The notes: generated by a model from the letters alone, not told the origin. A stretch of 37,791 nucleotides of DNA from an uncultured Lachnospiraceae bacterium (GCA_902766825.1 CACXFB010000019.1:1-37791), one strand, 5' to 3'. Counted from the first letter of the stretch, positions 1 through 8,137 are shown. Numbers and translations: made by a program.

Positions 1-10
1 GCCCCCTGTT

Positions 11-337
11 TCACCCTAGCTCCCCACCGCACAAATCGCAATACTCAAGGCCTTCCATTGTAATTCCTCCGCAATCCGGGCACACAATCCTTGCAGGATG
101 AATCTCAATCTCAACAATCTTATATTCTATCTCACCGTTTTTATTAACAAAAGCTCCTTCAGGGACGTCAATTCCGGTCTCATCCCCTTTGTCTTCATCA
201 TTACCGTAGATTATCTTAACCTGTGAATCCTGATCGTTAAGTTCCTTAAGTTTTGCTTCATCAAAATCCTTTTTGCTTATGAGTATATCTTCATCTTTTG
301 TATTTCTTACTCCAAATATTTCTTTTATTATTCCCAT
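11..337 (-). CDS. Small zinc-ribbon protein of unknown function
   Basis: This is a complete 108-residue protein. Its C-terminus has two CxxC pairs (CPDC near residue 87 and CDLC near residue 101), each followed by Gly-Gly, which is the layout of a single zinc ribbon. The first 80 residues are acidic and lysine-rich, with no signal peptide or membrane segment, so it should be cytosolic. A ribosome site (GAAAGGTGAT) sits six bases before the ATG. The gene follows the subtilase C-terminal fragment by 18 bp on the same strand, so it is probably the last visible gene of the clpX2-subtilase operon. I do not recognise a named family. A metal-binding adaptor or regulatory role is only a guess from the ribbon. 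Confidence 0.75.
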   Translation of the reverse strand: MGIIKEIFGVRNTKDEDILISKKDFDEAKLKELNDQDSQVKIIYGNDEDKGDETGIDVPEGAFVNKNGEIEYKIVEIEIHPARIVCPDCGGITMEGLEYCDLCGGELG

Positions 338-355
338 TTTTATATCACCTTTCGT

Positions 356-1717
356 TTATCTGAATATAGCTTCAAATATGCCATACACGTCCAAAGCACC
401 ATAACCCCATTCATTATCAGGATAGGTCCTGTTAATATTTCTTCTTGCTCCTCGTATCATATATTTTCTAAGAAGATTTCCCGTAAGCCTTACATCGTTA
501 TTTCTCACAAGTGCCCACTCAAATATCAACGCTGCCGCTCCGGCACAAAATGCTGCTGCTATGCAGGTTCCGCTCCCAATAGTATATCTCTCTTCGAGCG
601 AAGGTCCCATTACATTGAGTGCGGGTGCACTTATATCCGGTTTTATTCTTTCAGAGCGTGTATATCCTCTTCCCGATGCAATATATATCGAATCTGTCAC
701 ATGGTCAAATCCAGCACACGACACTACCATAGACGCATTTGCCGGCTCCGTTATAGTTGCATCCGGATCAGATCGCAGAAAAAATGTTTCTTCACCCACA
801 AATTCCGTACAAGGTAGCCACATATCATATCTTCCGTTAATGACACCCTCATTGTATATATTTATTTTCCATATTCCTTTTGTCGGATTATGAAATCTCA
901 TTTCAACCAGCTCATCTCCCACGTTTTGCTGAAGAAGCCAATAATCCACATCCACAGTGCTTCCTTCTATTATAAACCTTACCCGCCTGCTCTCACCGAA
1001 TCTGGCAGGTATCTTGTCGTATTTCGCACCTGTAGGAGATTCAAATCCGACAGCCAGCGCATCAGGAGTCTGCGACCATAACTGAAGAGTAAATCCTCTT
1101 ATATCTCCTCCGACTCTTATTTCTACCTGCTGCATCGACTCTTCAGTATCCATCATCCCCCTGTAATGATGTCTCTTATTCCCTTCATTTCCGGTAGGCA
1201 CACATACTGCTCTTCCTATCGTTCCTGACAAATAATCCAGATACATTCCAAGGTAACCTGTTCCGTTATGATCTCCAAGGTTTGTTCCAATTCCAAGACA
1301 TATTACAAGAGGCATTTCATACCGGTTTGCCAATTTAACAAGATAATCCACACCGAGCATTATGTCATTTTCCTGGTAACAGTACACATCTTCCCTGACA
1401 CCGTAATACTCTTTCAAGTAAGGCTTTGAATCCTTCAGCTTAACAACACCTATGGATGCAAACGGCGCCATCCCTGAATAGTCCATTGAAGGATCAGGTC
1501 CTGCACAGGCAATTCCCGCCATATATGTTCCGTGACCTGTTTCGTCTTTTAATGCTACATTTTCATATGGATCATCCAACTCAAGAGCATTGTCTATTTC
1601 TTCTTTATCATAGCTTCTTCCAAACGGTACACCATCAGATGATTCTTCGTCACTTTGATCCCACATTCCAAGAATTCTTGTTGTATTATCCTGATTTTTA
1701 AAAAGTGGGTTCAGGTA
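356..1717 (-). pseudogene. Subtilisin-like (S8) protease, C-terminal part of a split gene
   Basis: This open frame carries the larger part of a clostridial S8 protease: the His motif (GHGT, His45 counting from the ATG at 1666), the oxyanion Asn (GNEG, Asn160) and the nucleophile block (GSGTCIAAA). At the nucleophile position it has Cys368 (TGC codon at 563-565) where the family has Ser. The frame is open upstream of the ATG to 1717, where it reads Y-L-N-P-L-F, the expected continuation of the DSGID motif that ends the fragment at 3295-3615. The ATG at 1666 has no convincing ribosome site, so independent translation is doubtful. Joined through one TA, the two parts give 560 codons, a normal length for this family. 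No internal stops or frameshifts are seen, so the split is probably recent or reversible. The call of protease family is firm; loss of function is inference. Confidence 0.85.
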
Positions 1718-2088
1718 TTTGAGTGTAACATATCCTCAACAGCCGAGACAATTTCTCTTTTATCAATAGGAATAACCATTGCCTCGCACTTCCCCATCGA
1801 TATGCATTCTCTTGCATTACCGATATCAGCGCTTGTGTCTGTCGATGCAACTATGAATGGTAAATCCTTATATCTGTAGCTGGAACGGATTTTTTTCATA
1901 AGTCCCGGTGCCCTGTTGCCTCCACCCATATCAATATTCATAATAACAAGATCAATATCTTTTTGTTTTAACACTTTAAGCATCCACGCCGCACTTCTGG
2001 CAGGAAATATCACATAATCCTTCTCTAGCATTATCATAATATTCATTATATTTTCTTTTCTTGGATCGGCAATTATTATCTGTTTCAT
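1711..2088 (-). CDS. Degenerate response-regulator receiver protein
   Basis: This is a 125-residue stand-alone receiver (CheY-like) fold. The opening strand has only one acid (ADP, Asp8) instead of the usual acidic pair. The phosphoacceptor site is Asn51 (VIMN) instead of Asp, and no clear conserved Lys is found near the end. It is therefore unlikely to be phosphorylated and may act by binding. Its ATG overlaps the stop of the Rec-HPt gene upstream (ATGA), so the two are translationally coupled. It lies inside the cassette that splits the subtilase gene. Its last codons and its TGA stop (1711-1713) lie beyond the cassette end, in protease DNA, so the natural C-terminus may differ from this one. 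Confidence 0.8.
   Translation of the reverse strand: MKQIIIADPRKENIMNIMIMLEKDYVIFPARSAAWMLKVLKQKDIDLVIMNIDMGGGNRAPGLMKKIRSSYRYKDLPFIVASTDTSADIGNARECISMGKCEAMVIPIDKREIVSAVEDMLHSNT
1716..1730 (+). repeat. Left inverted end of the cassette
   Basis: This reads TATTTGAGTGTAACA on the plus strand. It matches the right end (read on the minus strand) in 14 of 15 positions including the TA, with one mismatch at position 3. It overlaps the last codons of the receiver gene, so the element end is partly coding. Confidence 0.85.
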
Positions 2089-3254
2089 ATGCTCGTCTCC
2101 TGACTTCTGAGTATTTCGGTCAGATAGTACATCGCCCTTTCATAATCCATATCATCAATAAGAGCAACCACATCTGTAAGCTTTTTTATCATATCTTCAC
2201 CAATCTGGCACTGTATAAGACGATAAATAGCTTTCATCGCCGTATACGGTCTTATCTCATCAAGATACATAAATATCAAAAGCATTTCATTACGAAATTC
2301 CAAATATGATATAGGAAGTCGTTCATGTTCACCAATGCTCATTTTAAAAATATTATTTTCAGTCAAAACCTCGCCCATACTGCTTACAATCTTGTAATAG
2401 CAGTCTAAGAGGTTATCATTTCTCTCAAATACATATGCATAATTACCGCTGTATGCCGCAATCTGCTGGGACTTTGCCAATTCATATAAAGTATCACTTC
2501 CCAGACCTTTCGCAAAATCCTTAAGCTTACCTGTAAGTTCTATATAATTAGGGATATCTCTTCTTTTCATGCATGTCTCTATTGCCTCAATTTGAAATAA
2601 CCCAATCTTATACGACTCACCGATAAACATCAAGAATTTCTTCTTGTCAAATCCGCACGCTTTAAGACATCTTTCCATATCAATACCGCGAACCGTGATA
2701 TTCCTGCAATAATTCCGTTCTTTGTCTCCATGAAGCTCCTCGTCAGAAATATTCTCCATTCGCTCATACTCTGCATCAGCATTAACATGTTTCATTATTC
2801 TTTTGTCAGCCGGCAGCCATTTACGCATCAGTCTGTCAATATAATATAACTGGACTGGTCTTGGAATAAAATCATCTATTCCGTTACCAAGAACTATCTT
2901 TCTTCCGCCACAGGCATTGTTAGACACAAGAACAATTATCGGAACGCTCATAAAATAATGGCTCAACTTAGGATTCCTGCTGCCAAGCTTCCTTATCTTT
3001 TCCGTCATCTCTTCAAAGTCATTGTTAATAAGGCTGTAATCTATAAATATAATATCATACCTTTTTTCAACAATTCTTGTAAGTACGGCCGGTGTTGATG
3101 CTGACACGTCTGAATCAATACCAAACAGGTATTTAAGATCCCTTTCCACACTCATGTCATTTTGAACATCATCAATAAATAATACTCTGACATCCTTTGC
3201 TTCAAAAGATCCCCTTGCTGTGTAATTTCTGATGCATGAATTAATTTTACGCAT
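2085..3254 (-). CDS. Receiver plus HPt-like two-domain protein, histidine lost
   Basis: This 389-residue cytosolic protein starts with a receiver domain (about residues 22-148). It has the acidic pair Asp28-Asp29, a phosphoacceptor Asp72 (IFIDY), a Ser111 in the switch position and Arg132 where the conserved Lys is expected (FIPRP). Residues about 190-290 resemble an HPt four-helix domain, but the phospho-accepting His of the usual HxLKG motif is Gly242 (TGKLKD). The remaining C-terminal 90 residues are helical and unassigned. The ribosome site (AAGGA) sits in the last 38 bp before the cassette's inverted end, and no internal promoter was found, so transcription probably comes from the clpX2 operon. 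A signalling or scaffold role is likely; the partner is unknown. Confidence 0.8.
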   Translation of the reverse strand: MRKINSCIRNYTARGSFEAKDVRVLFIDDVQNDMSVERDLKYLFGIDSDVSASTPAVLTRIVEKRYDIIFIDYSLINNDFEEMTEKIRKLGSRNPKLSHYFMSVPIIVLVSNNACGGRKIVLGNGIDDFIPRPVQLYYIDRLMRKWLPADKRIMKHVNADAEYERMENISDEELHGDKERNYCRNITVRGIDMERCLKACGFDKKKFLMFIGESYKIGLFQIEAIETCMKRRDIPNYIELTGKLKDFAKGLGSDTLYELAKSQQIAAYSGNYAYVFERNDNLLDCYYKIVSSMGEVLTENNIFKMSIGEHERLPISYLEFRNEMLLIFMYLDEIRPYTAMKAIYRLIQCQIGEDMIKKLTDVVALIDDMDYERAMYYLTEILRSQETSI

Positions 3255-3279
3255 ATCTCATCCTTCTCGCTGTAAAAAC

Positions 3280-3294
3280 TGTTACACTCAATTA
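3280..3294 (-). repeat. Right inverted end of the cassette
   Basis: This reads TAATTGAGTGTAACA on the minus strand and is the partner of 1716-1730. Its first bases create the TAA stop that ends the protease N-terminal fragment directly after the Asp motif. Confidence 0.85.
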
Positions 3295-3615
3295 ATCGAT
3301 TCCCGAATCAACAACTCCAACCATTACACCACTACCCATAAGTTCCAAAAAGGGATTATCCCTGACTCTTTGAACCTGCGTGCTTAACAAAGCTCCGTCA
3401 TCCATCGGTGCAAAAAGCCTCGGAACAGAAATTTTTGAATTAAGCTGGTCAAAACTTATCTCACTTCTTTTAACGTATGCCACAGTAAATCTGTTATTGA
3501 TTTTATTCAGACATTCAATGTTGTACTCCATGACAAATTCATTTTCAGGAATAGATACAAATGAAAGATAATCCGCATATTCGTTAGAAAAAGCAATCTC
3601 AGAACATAATGCCAT
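3292..3615 (-). pseudogene. Subtilisin-like (S8) protease, N-terminal part of a split gene
   Basis: This 107-residue fragment holds the N-terminal prodomain-like region of the clostridial S8 family and ends at the catalytic Asp motif (VGVVDSGID, Asp103). A TAA created at the junction with the inserted cassette stops it there. It has a plausible ribosome site (AAGG, 11 bases from the ATG) and lies 30 bp after clpX2, so it was probably second in that operon. No signal peptide is visible, in keeping with the intracellular or spore-associated members of this family. Alone it cannot be a protease. The rest of the gene is at 356-1717. Confidence 0.85.
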
Positions 3616-3645
3616 CTTATATATGACCTTTTTATTTCAGTCTAT

Positions 3646-5088
3646 TCATAAAACATCTTTATGTTCTATACTCTTCCCCGCCTGTCTCATCTCTATAATA
3701 GGTATTCCCTTATTATCAATATAATCTGCCGTTATTGTAACTTTACCTATATTGTCATCTTTAGGTATCTCATACATTATGTCTGTCATAAATTCTTCAA
3801 GCGTTGAACGAAGTGCTCTTGCACCTGTCTTCTTATCAAGAGCCTTTTTTGCCAGTACCTTAAGCGCCTCTTCATCAAAATCAAGTTCAACCTCATCCAT
3901 CTCAAGAAGTTTCTTGTACTGACGAAGTATTGCATTCTTTGGTTCTGTCAGAATCTTTATCATCATATCAAGAGTCAGTCCGTTAAGTGCAAATACAACC
4001 GGAAGTCTTCCAAGGAACTCAGGAATCATACCAAATTCCCTAAGGTCTTCAACACTGACTTTCGATAAAATATTTTCGTCATTATCATACTTATCCTTAA
4101 GTTCCGCCTTAAATCCCATTGAAGAACTCTTTGTAAGTCTTTCTTTTATAATCTTTTCAAGGTCAGGAAATGCACCCGCACATATAAACAAAATATTGGT
4201 TGTATTAACTGTTACCATAGGAACCATTGCATTCTTGTTGGTAGCCCCAACCGGCACTTCAACATCTGCACCTTCAAGGAGTTTTAACATTCCCTGCTGC
4301 ACAGATTCACCACTGACATCTCTGCTGTTGGTTGTTCTCTTTTTGGCAATCTTGTCAATCTCATCAATAAATACTATTCCGTGTTCTGCTCTTTCTACGT
4401 CATTATCAGCCGCGGCTAACAGTTTAGAAATAACACTTTCGATATCATCACCTATATAACCGGCCTCCGTAAGAGATGTAGCATCAGTTATTGCAAGCGG
4501 TACGTTAAGAAGTTTTGCCAAAGTCTTAACCAGATATGTCTTTCCGCATCCCGTAGGTCCAAGCATAAGCATGTTGGATTTTTCAATCTCAACCTCATCT
4601 CCTCTAAGCATTGATGCCACTCTCTTGTAATGGTTGTACACCCCGACTGATATAATCTTCTTTGCTTTATCCTGCCCTACTACATACTCATCAAGTTTTC
4701 TTTTTATCACATGTGGAGCCGGAATATTTTTAATGTCAAATACATCCTTATCCGACTCTTTCTTTTTTGTATCACTTTTTTTCTTAACCTTGTTTTTATT
4801 GGTCATACCCATCATATCCCATGGATTGTTACCCCCAAGCATGGTAAAAAAATCGAACCCTTCATTAACTTTACCTTTTTCTGAATCATCACCATCATTC
4901 TGTAATGGTGCGCTTCCCTTCATGCCTGCATTTTTATTATATACATTAACTGCATCCAAAGTCTTTTGAAGGCAGTCATGGCAAATACCGAATTTATCCT
5001 GAAAATGAATCATACCTCCCGCTTTGCTTTCTGTGCGATGGCATAAAAAGCACACATCTTCATAATCTTTATTATCATCTGAACCCAT
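3646..5088 (-). CDS. ClpX-like AAA+ unfoldase, divergent second copy
   Basis: This 480-residue protein has the ClpX layout. It begins with a four-Cys zinc-binding domain (C13, C16, C36, C39), followed by a charged linker longer than in canonical ClpX (about residues 55-115). The AAA+ core has Walker A GPTGCGKT (about 177-184), Walker B (VFIDEIDKI) and a pore loop GYIG in place of GYVG. Compared with the clpX at 24426-25724, the substrate-gripping RKH loop is missing (ATNKNAM at that point) and the ClpP-docking IGF tripeptide is MGF. It probably unfolds a special substrate set, with or without ClpP. It has its own promoter and ribosome site (GAGGA) and leads the operon containing the split subtilase. 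Family assignment is firm; the partner is unknown. Confidence 0.85.
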   Translation of the reverse strand: MGSDDNKDYEDVCFLCHRTESKAGGMIHFQDKFGICHDCLQKTLDAVNVYNKNAGMKGSAPLQNDGDDSEKGKVNEGFDFFTMLGGNNPWDMMGMTNKNKVKKKSDTKKKESDKDVFDIKNIPAPHVIKRKLDEYVVGQDKAKKIISVGVYNHYKRVASMLRGDEVEIEKSNMLMLGPTGCGKTYLVKTLAKLLNVPLAITDATSLTEAGYIGDDIESVISKLLAAADNDVERAEHGIVFIDEIDKIAKKRTTNSRDVSGESVQQGMLKLLEGADVEVPVGATNKNAMVPMVTVNTTNILFICAGAFPDLEKIIKERLTKSSSMGFKAELKDKYDNDENILSKVSVEDLREFGMIPEFLGRLPVVFALNGLTLDMMIKILTEPKNAILRQYKKLLEMDEVELDFDEEALKVLAKKALDKKTGARALRSTLEEFMTDIMYEIPKDDNIGKVTITADYIDNKGIPIIEMRQAGKSIEHKDVL

Positions 5089-5129
5089 ATATAAATAATC
5101 CTCGCTTAAAATAATATTTCATATAATAT

Positions 5130-5158
5130 ATAATAACCTTTTTTAACACCTCTCACAA
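5130..5158 (-). promoter_or_regulatory. Predicted sigma-A promoter of clpX2
   Basis: On the minus strand TTGTGA (-35, 5153-5158) and TATTAT (-10, 5130-5135) are separated by 17 bases. They lie 41 bp upstream of the clpX2 ATG and just after the htrA terminator, so clpX2 should start its own transcript. Confidence 0.55.
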
Positions 5159-5164
5159 GTACAA

Positions 5165-5199
5165 AAACAGGTGCCGCGCAATTAGTACAGCACCTGTTT
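5165..5199 (-). terminator. Rho-independent terminator after htrA
   Basis: There is a perfect 10-bp stem (AAACAGGTGC paired with GCACCTGTTT) with a 15-base loop. On the minus strand it runs into a T tract (5163-5167). It lies 53 bp past the htrA stop. Confidence 0.8.
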
Positions 5200-5252
5200 G
5201 TAAATTGAAAAAGTATAATTAAACATTATGAAAAAGTATTATCAAATATCAC

Positions 5253-6761
5253 TTAGTTGCCAAAATAAGGGTAGAAGAATTCTTCAAGGTCATCTGGATA
5301 TCCATAGCCTGAACCATTTCCTTCATTAGGGATTCCTGATTCTTCTTTTTTAGAATCTTTATCCGAACTTTCTTCTTCCTTATCTTTTGTATCTTCCTTC
5401 TTTTCTACTTTATCAGGAATATTAATAAGTTTTACATCGACTGAATCTTCTTTATACTCACCTTTATCAAGTCTCTTGTACGTAATGGTAACTGTTGTTC
5501 CTGCTTTATAACTCTTAATCTGAGATGACAAATCATCCATGCTTGATATTTTAATATCATTAATTCCTGTAATTATATCACCTGCAAGAATCCCAGCATC
5601 CTTAGCAGGACCGTCTTCGTCAACTTCACTTACATATACGCCTTCAGGTAATCCATAGTATTCCTGCTGTGAAGAAGTTATTGTACCACCTACAATTCCA
5701 AGATAACCTCTGTCTTCATCCGCAACATCTTCCTTCTTAATTATATCATTGATAATATCAAGGACATTAGAGATAGGAATTGCATATCCCATTCCTTCAA
5801 CACTTGAAGATGCAAGCTTGGCGGAATTGATTCCTATAACTTCTCCTGATGCATTTAAAAGTGCTCCGCCTGAATTACCGGGATTAATTGCTGCATCTGT
5901 CTGTAAAACATCAATAGTTATTGTATTATCAGTTGAAGAAACAGATATTTTTCTGTCTGTTGCACTGATAACTCCGGAAGTAACCGACTGACCGTAACCA
6001 AGAGCATTACCGATTGCGATAGCACTCTGTCCGACCTTAACATTCTCGGAATCTCCTATAGAAGCAACCTTAATGTTTTTCAATGTGTCATCAGACAAAT
6101 CCTCTTTCTTAACTATGATAACTGCAATATCCTCAGATTCAACACTTCCTTTAACCTGTGCCGTTGCAGTAGTATCATCATTAAATGTCACCTCTATTGT
6201 CTTTGCTCCGTCGATTACATGATTATTGGTAACTATAAACAGGTTTTCGCCATCTTCTTTTATAATTATACCGGAACCGCTTCCCTGAACCTCCTGTTGT
6301 GTTGTTCCATACCAGTTTCCAATAGATTGAATAGATGTCTCTGTAATTGCAACAACACTAGGCATTACCGCATCTGCCACCGCTGAAACATCTGACAATG
6401 TCTGAACGTCCTGATTAAGAACGGGGGTCATTGAAATGGCCTGTGCACCTGTAACAGTCGTATTGTTACCTCCGATACTTACCTGCGTTGTCTCTTTATT
6501 ATCACCTAATAGTTCTCCTGTAAAATGAATTCCAAGTCCGGCAATAATACCAAATGTTGCCGCAAATCCAACCGTAGCTGTTGCTTTTCTTAAAAATCCT
6601 TTCTTAACCGGTTCAATATGGGCATTACTTCCTTCAAACTCGCTGCTTTCATAAGTATAATATTTTGCAGTGTCATCAGAATTTACAACCTGTTCTGTCT
6701 GCTCCTCATCTTTTGTTACTTCCCTTTTTTCCTCGTTTTCGTCATCAAATAAATTACTCAT
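5253..6761 (-). CDS. htrA: HtrA/DegP-family membrane-anchored serine protease
   Basis: This is an S1C protease for surface and secreted protein quality control. I choose the ATG at 6761 (502 residues): AGGAGG is nine bases before it, while the ATG at 6770 directly abuts that site. An acidic cytosolic tail of about 55 residues is followed by one membrane segment (about 62-80) and a trypsin-like domain with the triad His181 (NNHV), Asp211 (EDIAV) and Ser297 (GNSGG). A single PDZ domain follows (about 345-440), then a Lys/Glu/Asp-rich linker and a short aromatic end. One PDZ and an N-terminal anchor are typical of Firmicutes HtrA. It is divergent from the LCP gene and ends at a strong terminator, so it is monocistronic. 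Confidence 0.93.
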   Translation of the reverse strand: MSNLFDDENEEKREVTKDEEQTEQVVNSDDTAKYYTYESSEFEGSNAHIEPVKKGFLRKATATVGFAATFGIIAGLGIHFTGELLGDNKETTQVSIGGNNTTVTGAQAISMTPVLNQDVQTLSDVSAVADAVMPSVVAITETSIQSIGNWYGTTQQEVQGSGSGIIIKEDGENLFIVTNNHVIDGAKTIEVTFNDDTTATAQVKGSVESEDIAVIIVKKEDLSDDTLKNIKVASIGDSENVKVGQSAIAIGNALGYGQSVTSGVISATDRKISVSSTDNTITIDVLQTDAAINPGNSGGALLNASGEVIGINSAKLASSSVEGMGYAIPISNVLDIINDIIKKEDVADEDRGYLGIVGGTITSSQQEYYGLPEGVYVSEVDEDGPAKDAGILAGDIITGINDIKISSMDDLSSQIKSYKAGTTVTITYKRLDKGEYKEDSVDVKLINIPDKVEKKEDTKDKEEESSDKDSKKEESGIPNEGNGSGYGYPDDLEEFFYPYFGN

Positions 6762-6888
6762 CAATATCATCCTCCTATTTGTAAATCTCTTTGTTTTGTT
6801 CTTTCTATCACTTTACACATGTAAGTTTATCAGTAAATTGTGTTCGGATTGTGAAAATAATGTTACATTTTTTTGTACTCAATAAATG

Positions 6889-6917
6889 TTGACTTTTATC
6901 TGATATTCTACTATCAT
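6889..6917 (+). promoter_or_regulatory. Predicted sigma-A promoter of the LCP gene
   Basis: TTGACT (6889-6894) and TATCAT (6912-6917) are spaced by 17 bases, 55 bp upstream of the ATG. The 202-bp gap also has to hold the divergent htrA promoter, which I could not place with confidence. Confidence 0.6.
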
Positions 6918-6972
6918 ACATCCGAGAATCAACTTTTAATCTTATATTTTTATCAAAGGAGGAAAAATTTTA

Positions 6973-8064
6973 ATGAGCAGAAGAGATTCATTTTACGATG
7001 AAGTTGACGATATCGAACTTCCTCAGAAAAGAAATTCAAAAAAAAGATCTCGAAAAAAGAAAAAAAAGATGAGAAAATTCATTTTTTTCATCATTATAGA
7101 AATAATTGTTTTACTGTTACTTTTAGGAGCCTGGTATATAAAATCCAAGCTTGATAAAAAGCAAACATATAACCTGGATAATGAAAAGTTAAAGATTACA
7201 CCTCTTGATCTTGATGATTATGAGAATATTCTCGTCTTTGGTGTAGATGCCCGTGATGACGCACTCAAATCAGGTACACGGAGCGATACAATGATGCTTG
7301 TAAGTATTGATAAGAAAAACGGTGAAATCAAACTCACATCATTCTACAGAGATACTTATGTTTACATGGAATATGACGGCCAGACAAAATATGACAAACT
7401 TGGTCATGCCTACAGCTATGGAGGGCCGGAGCTAGCCCTTGCTACAATAAATGATAATTTCGATCTTGACATCAGCCAGTTTGTGACAGTTAACTTCACA
7501 TCCGTTGCCAACGCAATCAACCTTCTTGGCGGTGTCGAAATCGATGTTTCAGAAAAAGAAGTTGACTCAGTTAACAAATACGGCCGCGAAGTTGCAAAAG
7601 TAAGCGGTAAAGAATACACACCTATTTCCGGTGCTGGCAAACAGTTGCTTGACGGATATCAGGCAGTAGGTTACAGCCGTATACGTAAGATAGACAGCGA
7701 TTTTGTAAGAACCAACAGACAAAGAACAGTAGTTAATGCCATGTTTGAAAAAACAAAACAATCAGATTTTTCTACCATTAACAAAATGCTTGATGAACTT
7801 ATGCCTCAGGTTCTTACCAACCTTTCCAACGGTGACATTGTAAGCCTCGTAAAAAAGGTTATGTCATATGATATTACACAAGGCGATGGATTCCCTTATA
7901 ATCCAACAATCAAAACAGTCAACAAAGCCAGCTGCGTTCTTCCTACTGATTTGTATCAGGATGTAATAGAGCTTCATGAAAAAGTATTTGATATGGAAGA
8001 TTACAAGCCAACAGATGATGTTGTAACTTACAGCGATCATATTAAGAGCGTTATTGCACAATAA
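6973..8064 (+). CDS. LytR-CpsA-Psr (LCP) family cell-wall polymer ligase
   Basis: LCP enzymes transfer teichoic-acid-like or capsular polymers from undecaprenyl phosphate to peptidoglycan on the outer face of the membrane. The 363-residue protein has a very basic cytosolic start (about residues 20-36), one membrane segment (about 37-57) and an extracellular LCP domain. The family motifs are visible: RSDTMMLVSID, then FYRDTYV, and near residue 230 YSRIRK...DFVRTNRQR with the arginines that hold the pyrophosphate. AAAGGAGG is ten bases before the ATG. It is flanked by its own promoter and a terminator shared with leuA, so it is a single-gene transcript. The polymer it handles cannot be read from the sequence. 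Confidence 0.92.
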   Translation: MSRRDSFYDEVDDIELPQKRNSKKRSRKKKKKMRKFIFFIIIEIIVLLLLLGAWYIKSKLDKKQTYNLDNEKLKITPLDLDDYENILVFGVDARDDALKSGTRSDTMMLVSIDKKNGEIKLTSFYRDTYVYMEYDGQTKYDKLGHAYSYGGPELALATINDNFDLDISQFVTVNFTSVANAINLLGGVEIDVSEKEVDSVNKYGREVAKVSGKEYTPISGAGKQLLDGYQAVGYSRIRKIDSDFVRTNRQRTVVNAMFEKTKQSDFSTINKMLDELMPQVLTNLSNGDIVSLVKKVMSYDITQGDGFPYNPTIKTVNKASCVLPTDLYQDVIELHEKVFDMEDYKPTDDVVTYSDHIKSVIAQ

Positions 8065-8075
8065 AGAATTAAAAT

Positions 8076-8121
8076 AACACCGTGCTATCGATTATACGAT
8101 ATCACGGTGTTTAATTTTTTT
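8076..8121. terminator. Bidirectional terminator between the LCP gene and leuA
   Basis: A 9-bp stem (AACACCGTG with CACGGTGTT) can extend inward through TATCG/CGATA. A T tract follows on the plus strand (8115-8121) and A-rich sequence precedes it, so it can serve both converging genes. Confidence 0.75.
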
Positions 8122-8137
8122 CATTAACTAATCAATT

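Larger units (their letters stand above)
1716..3294. mobile_element. Transposase-free cassette inserted at TA in the subtilase gene
   Basis: The segment 1718-3292 (1575 bp) is bounded on both sides by a TA (1716-1717 and 3293-3294) and by matching inverted ends. Deleting it together with one TA joins GAT to TAC and restores the protease reading frame exactly, giving D-S-G-I-D-Y-L-N-P, which is the conserved order around the catalytic Asp. TA duplication with short inverted ends is what IS630/Tc1-mariner-like transposases leave, but only two signalling genes are inside. The best label is a mobile insertion cassette (passenger genes between transposon ends) moved in trans. The sequence facts are direct; the mechanism is inference. 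Confidence 0.75.

Noticed and set aside
1716-3294. The inverted ends could mark an invertible (phase-variation) segment.
   Set aside because: Flipping the segment would not rejoin the protease halves, no promoter faces out of it and no invertase is near. The TA duplication and restored frame fit insertion better.
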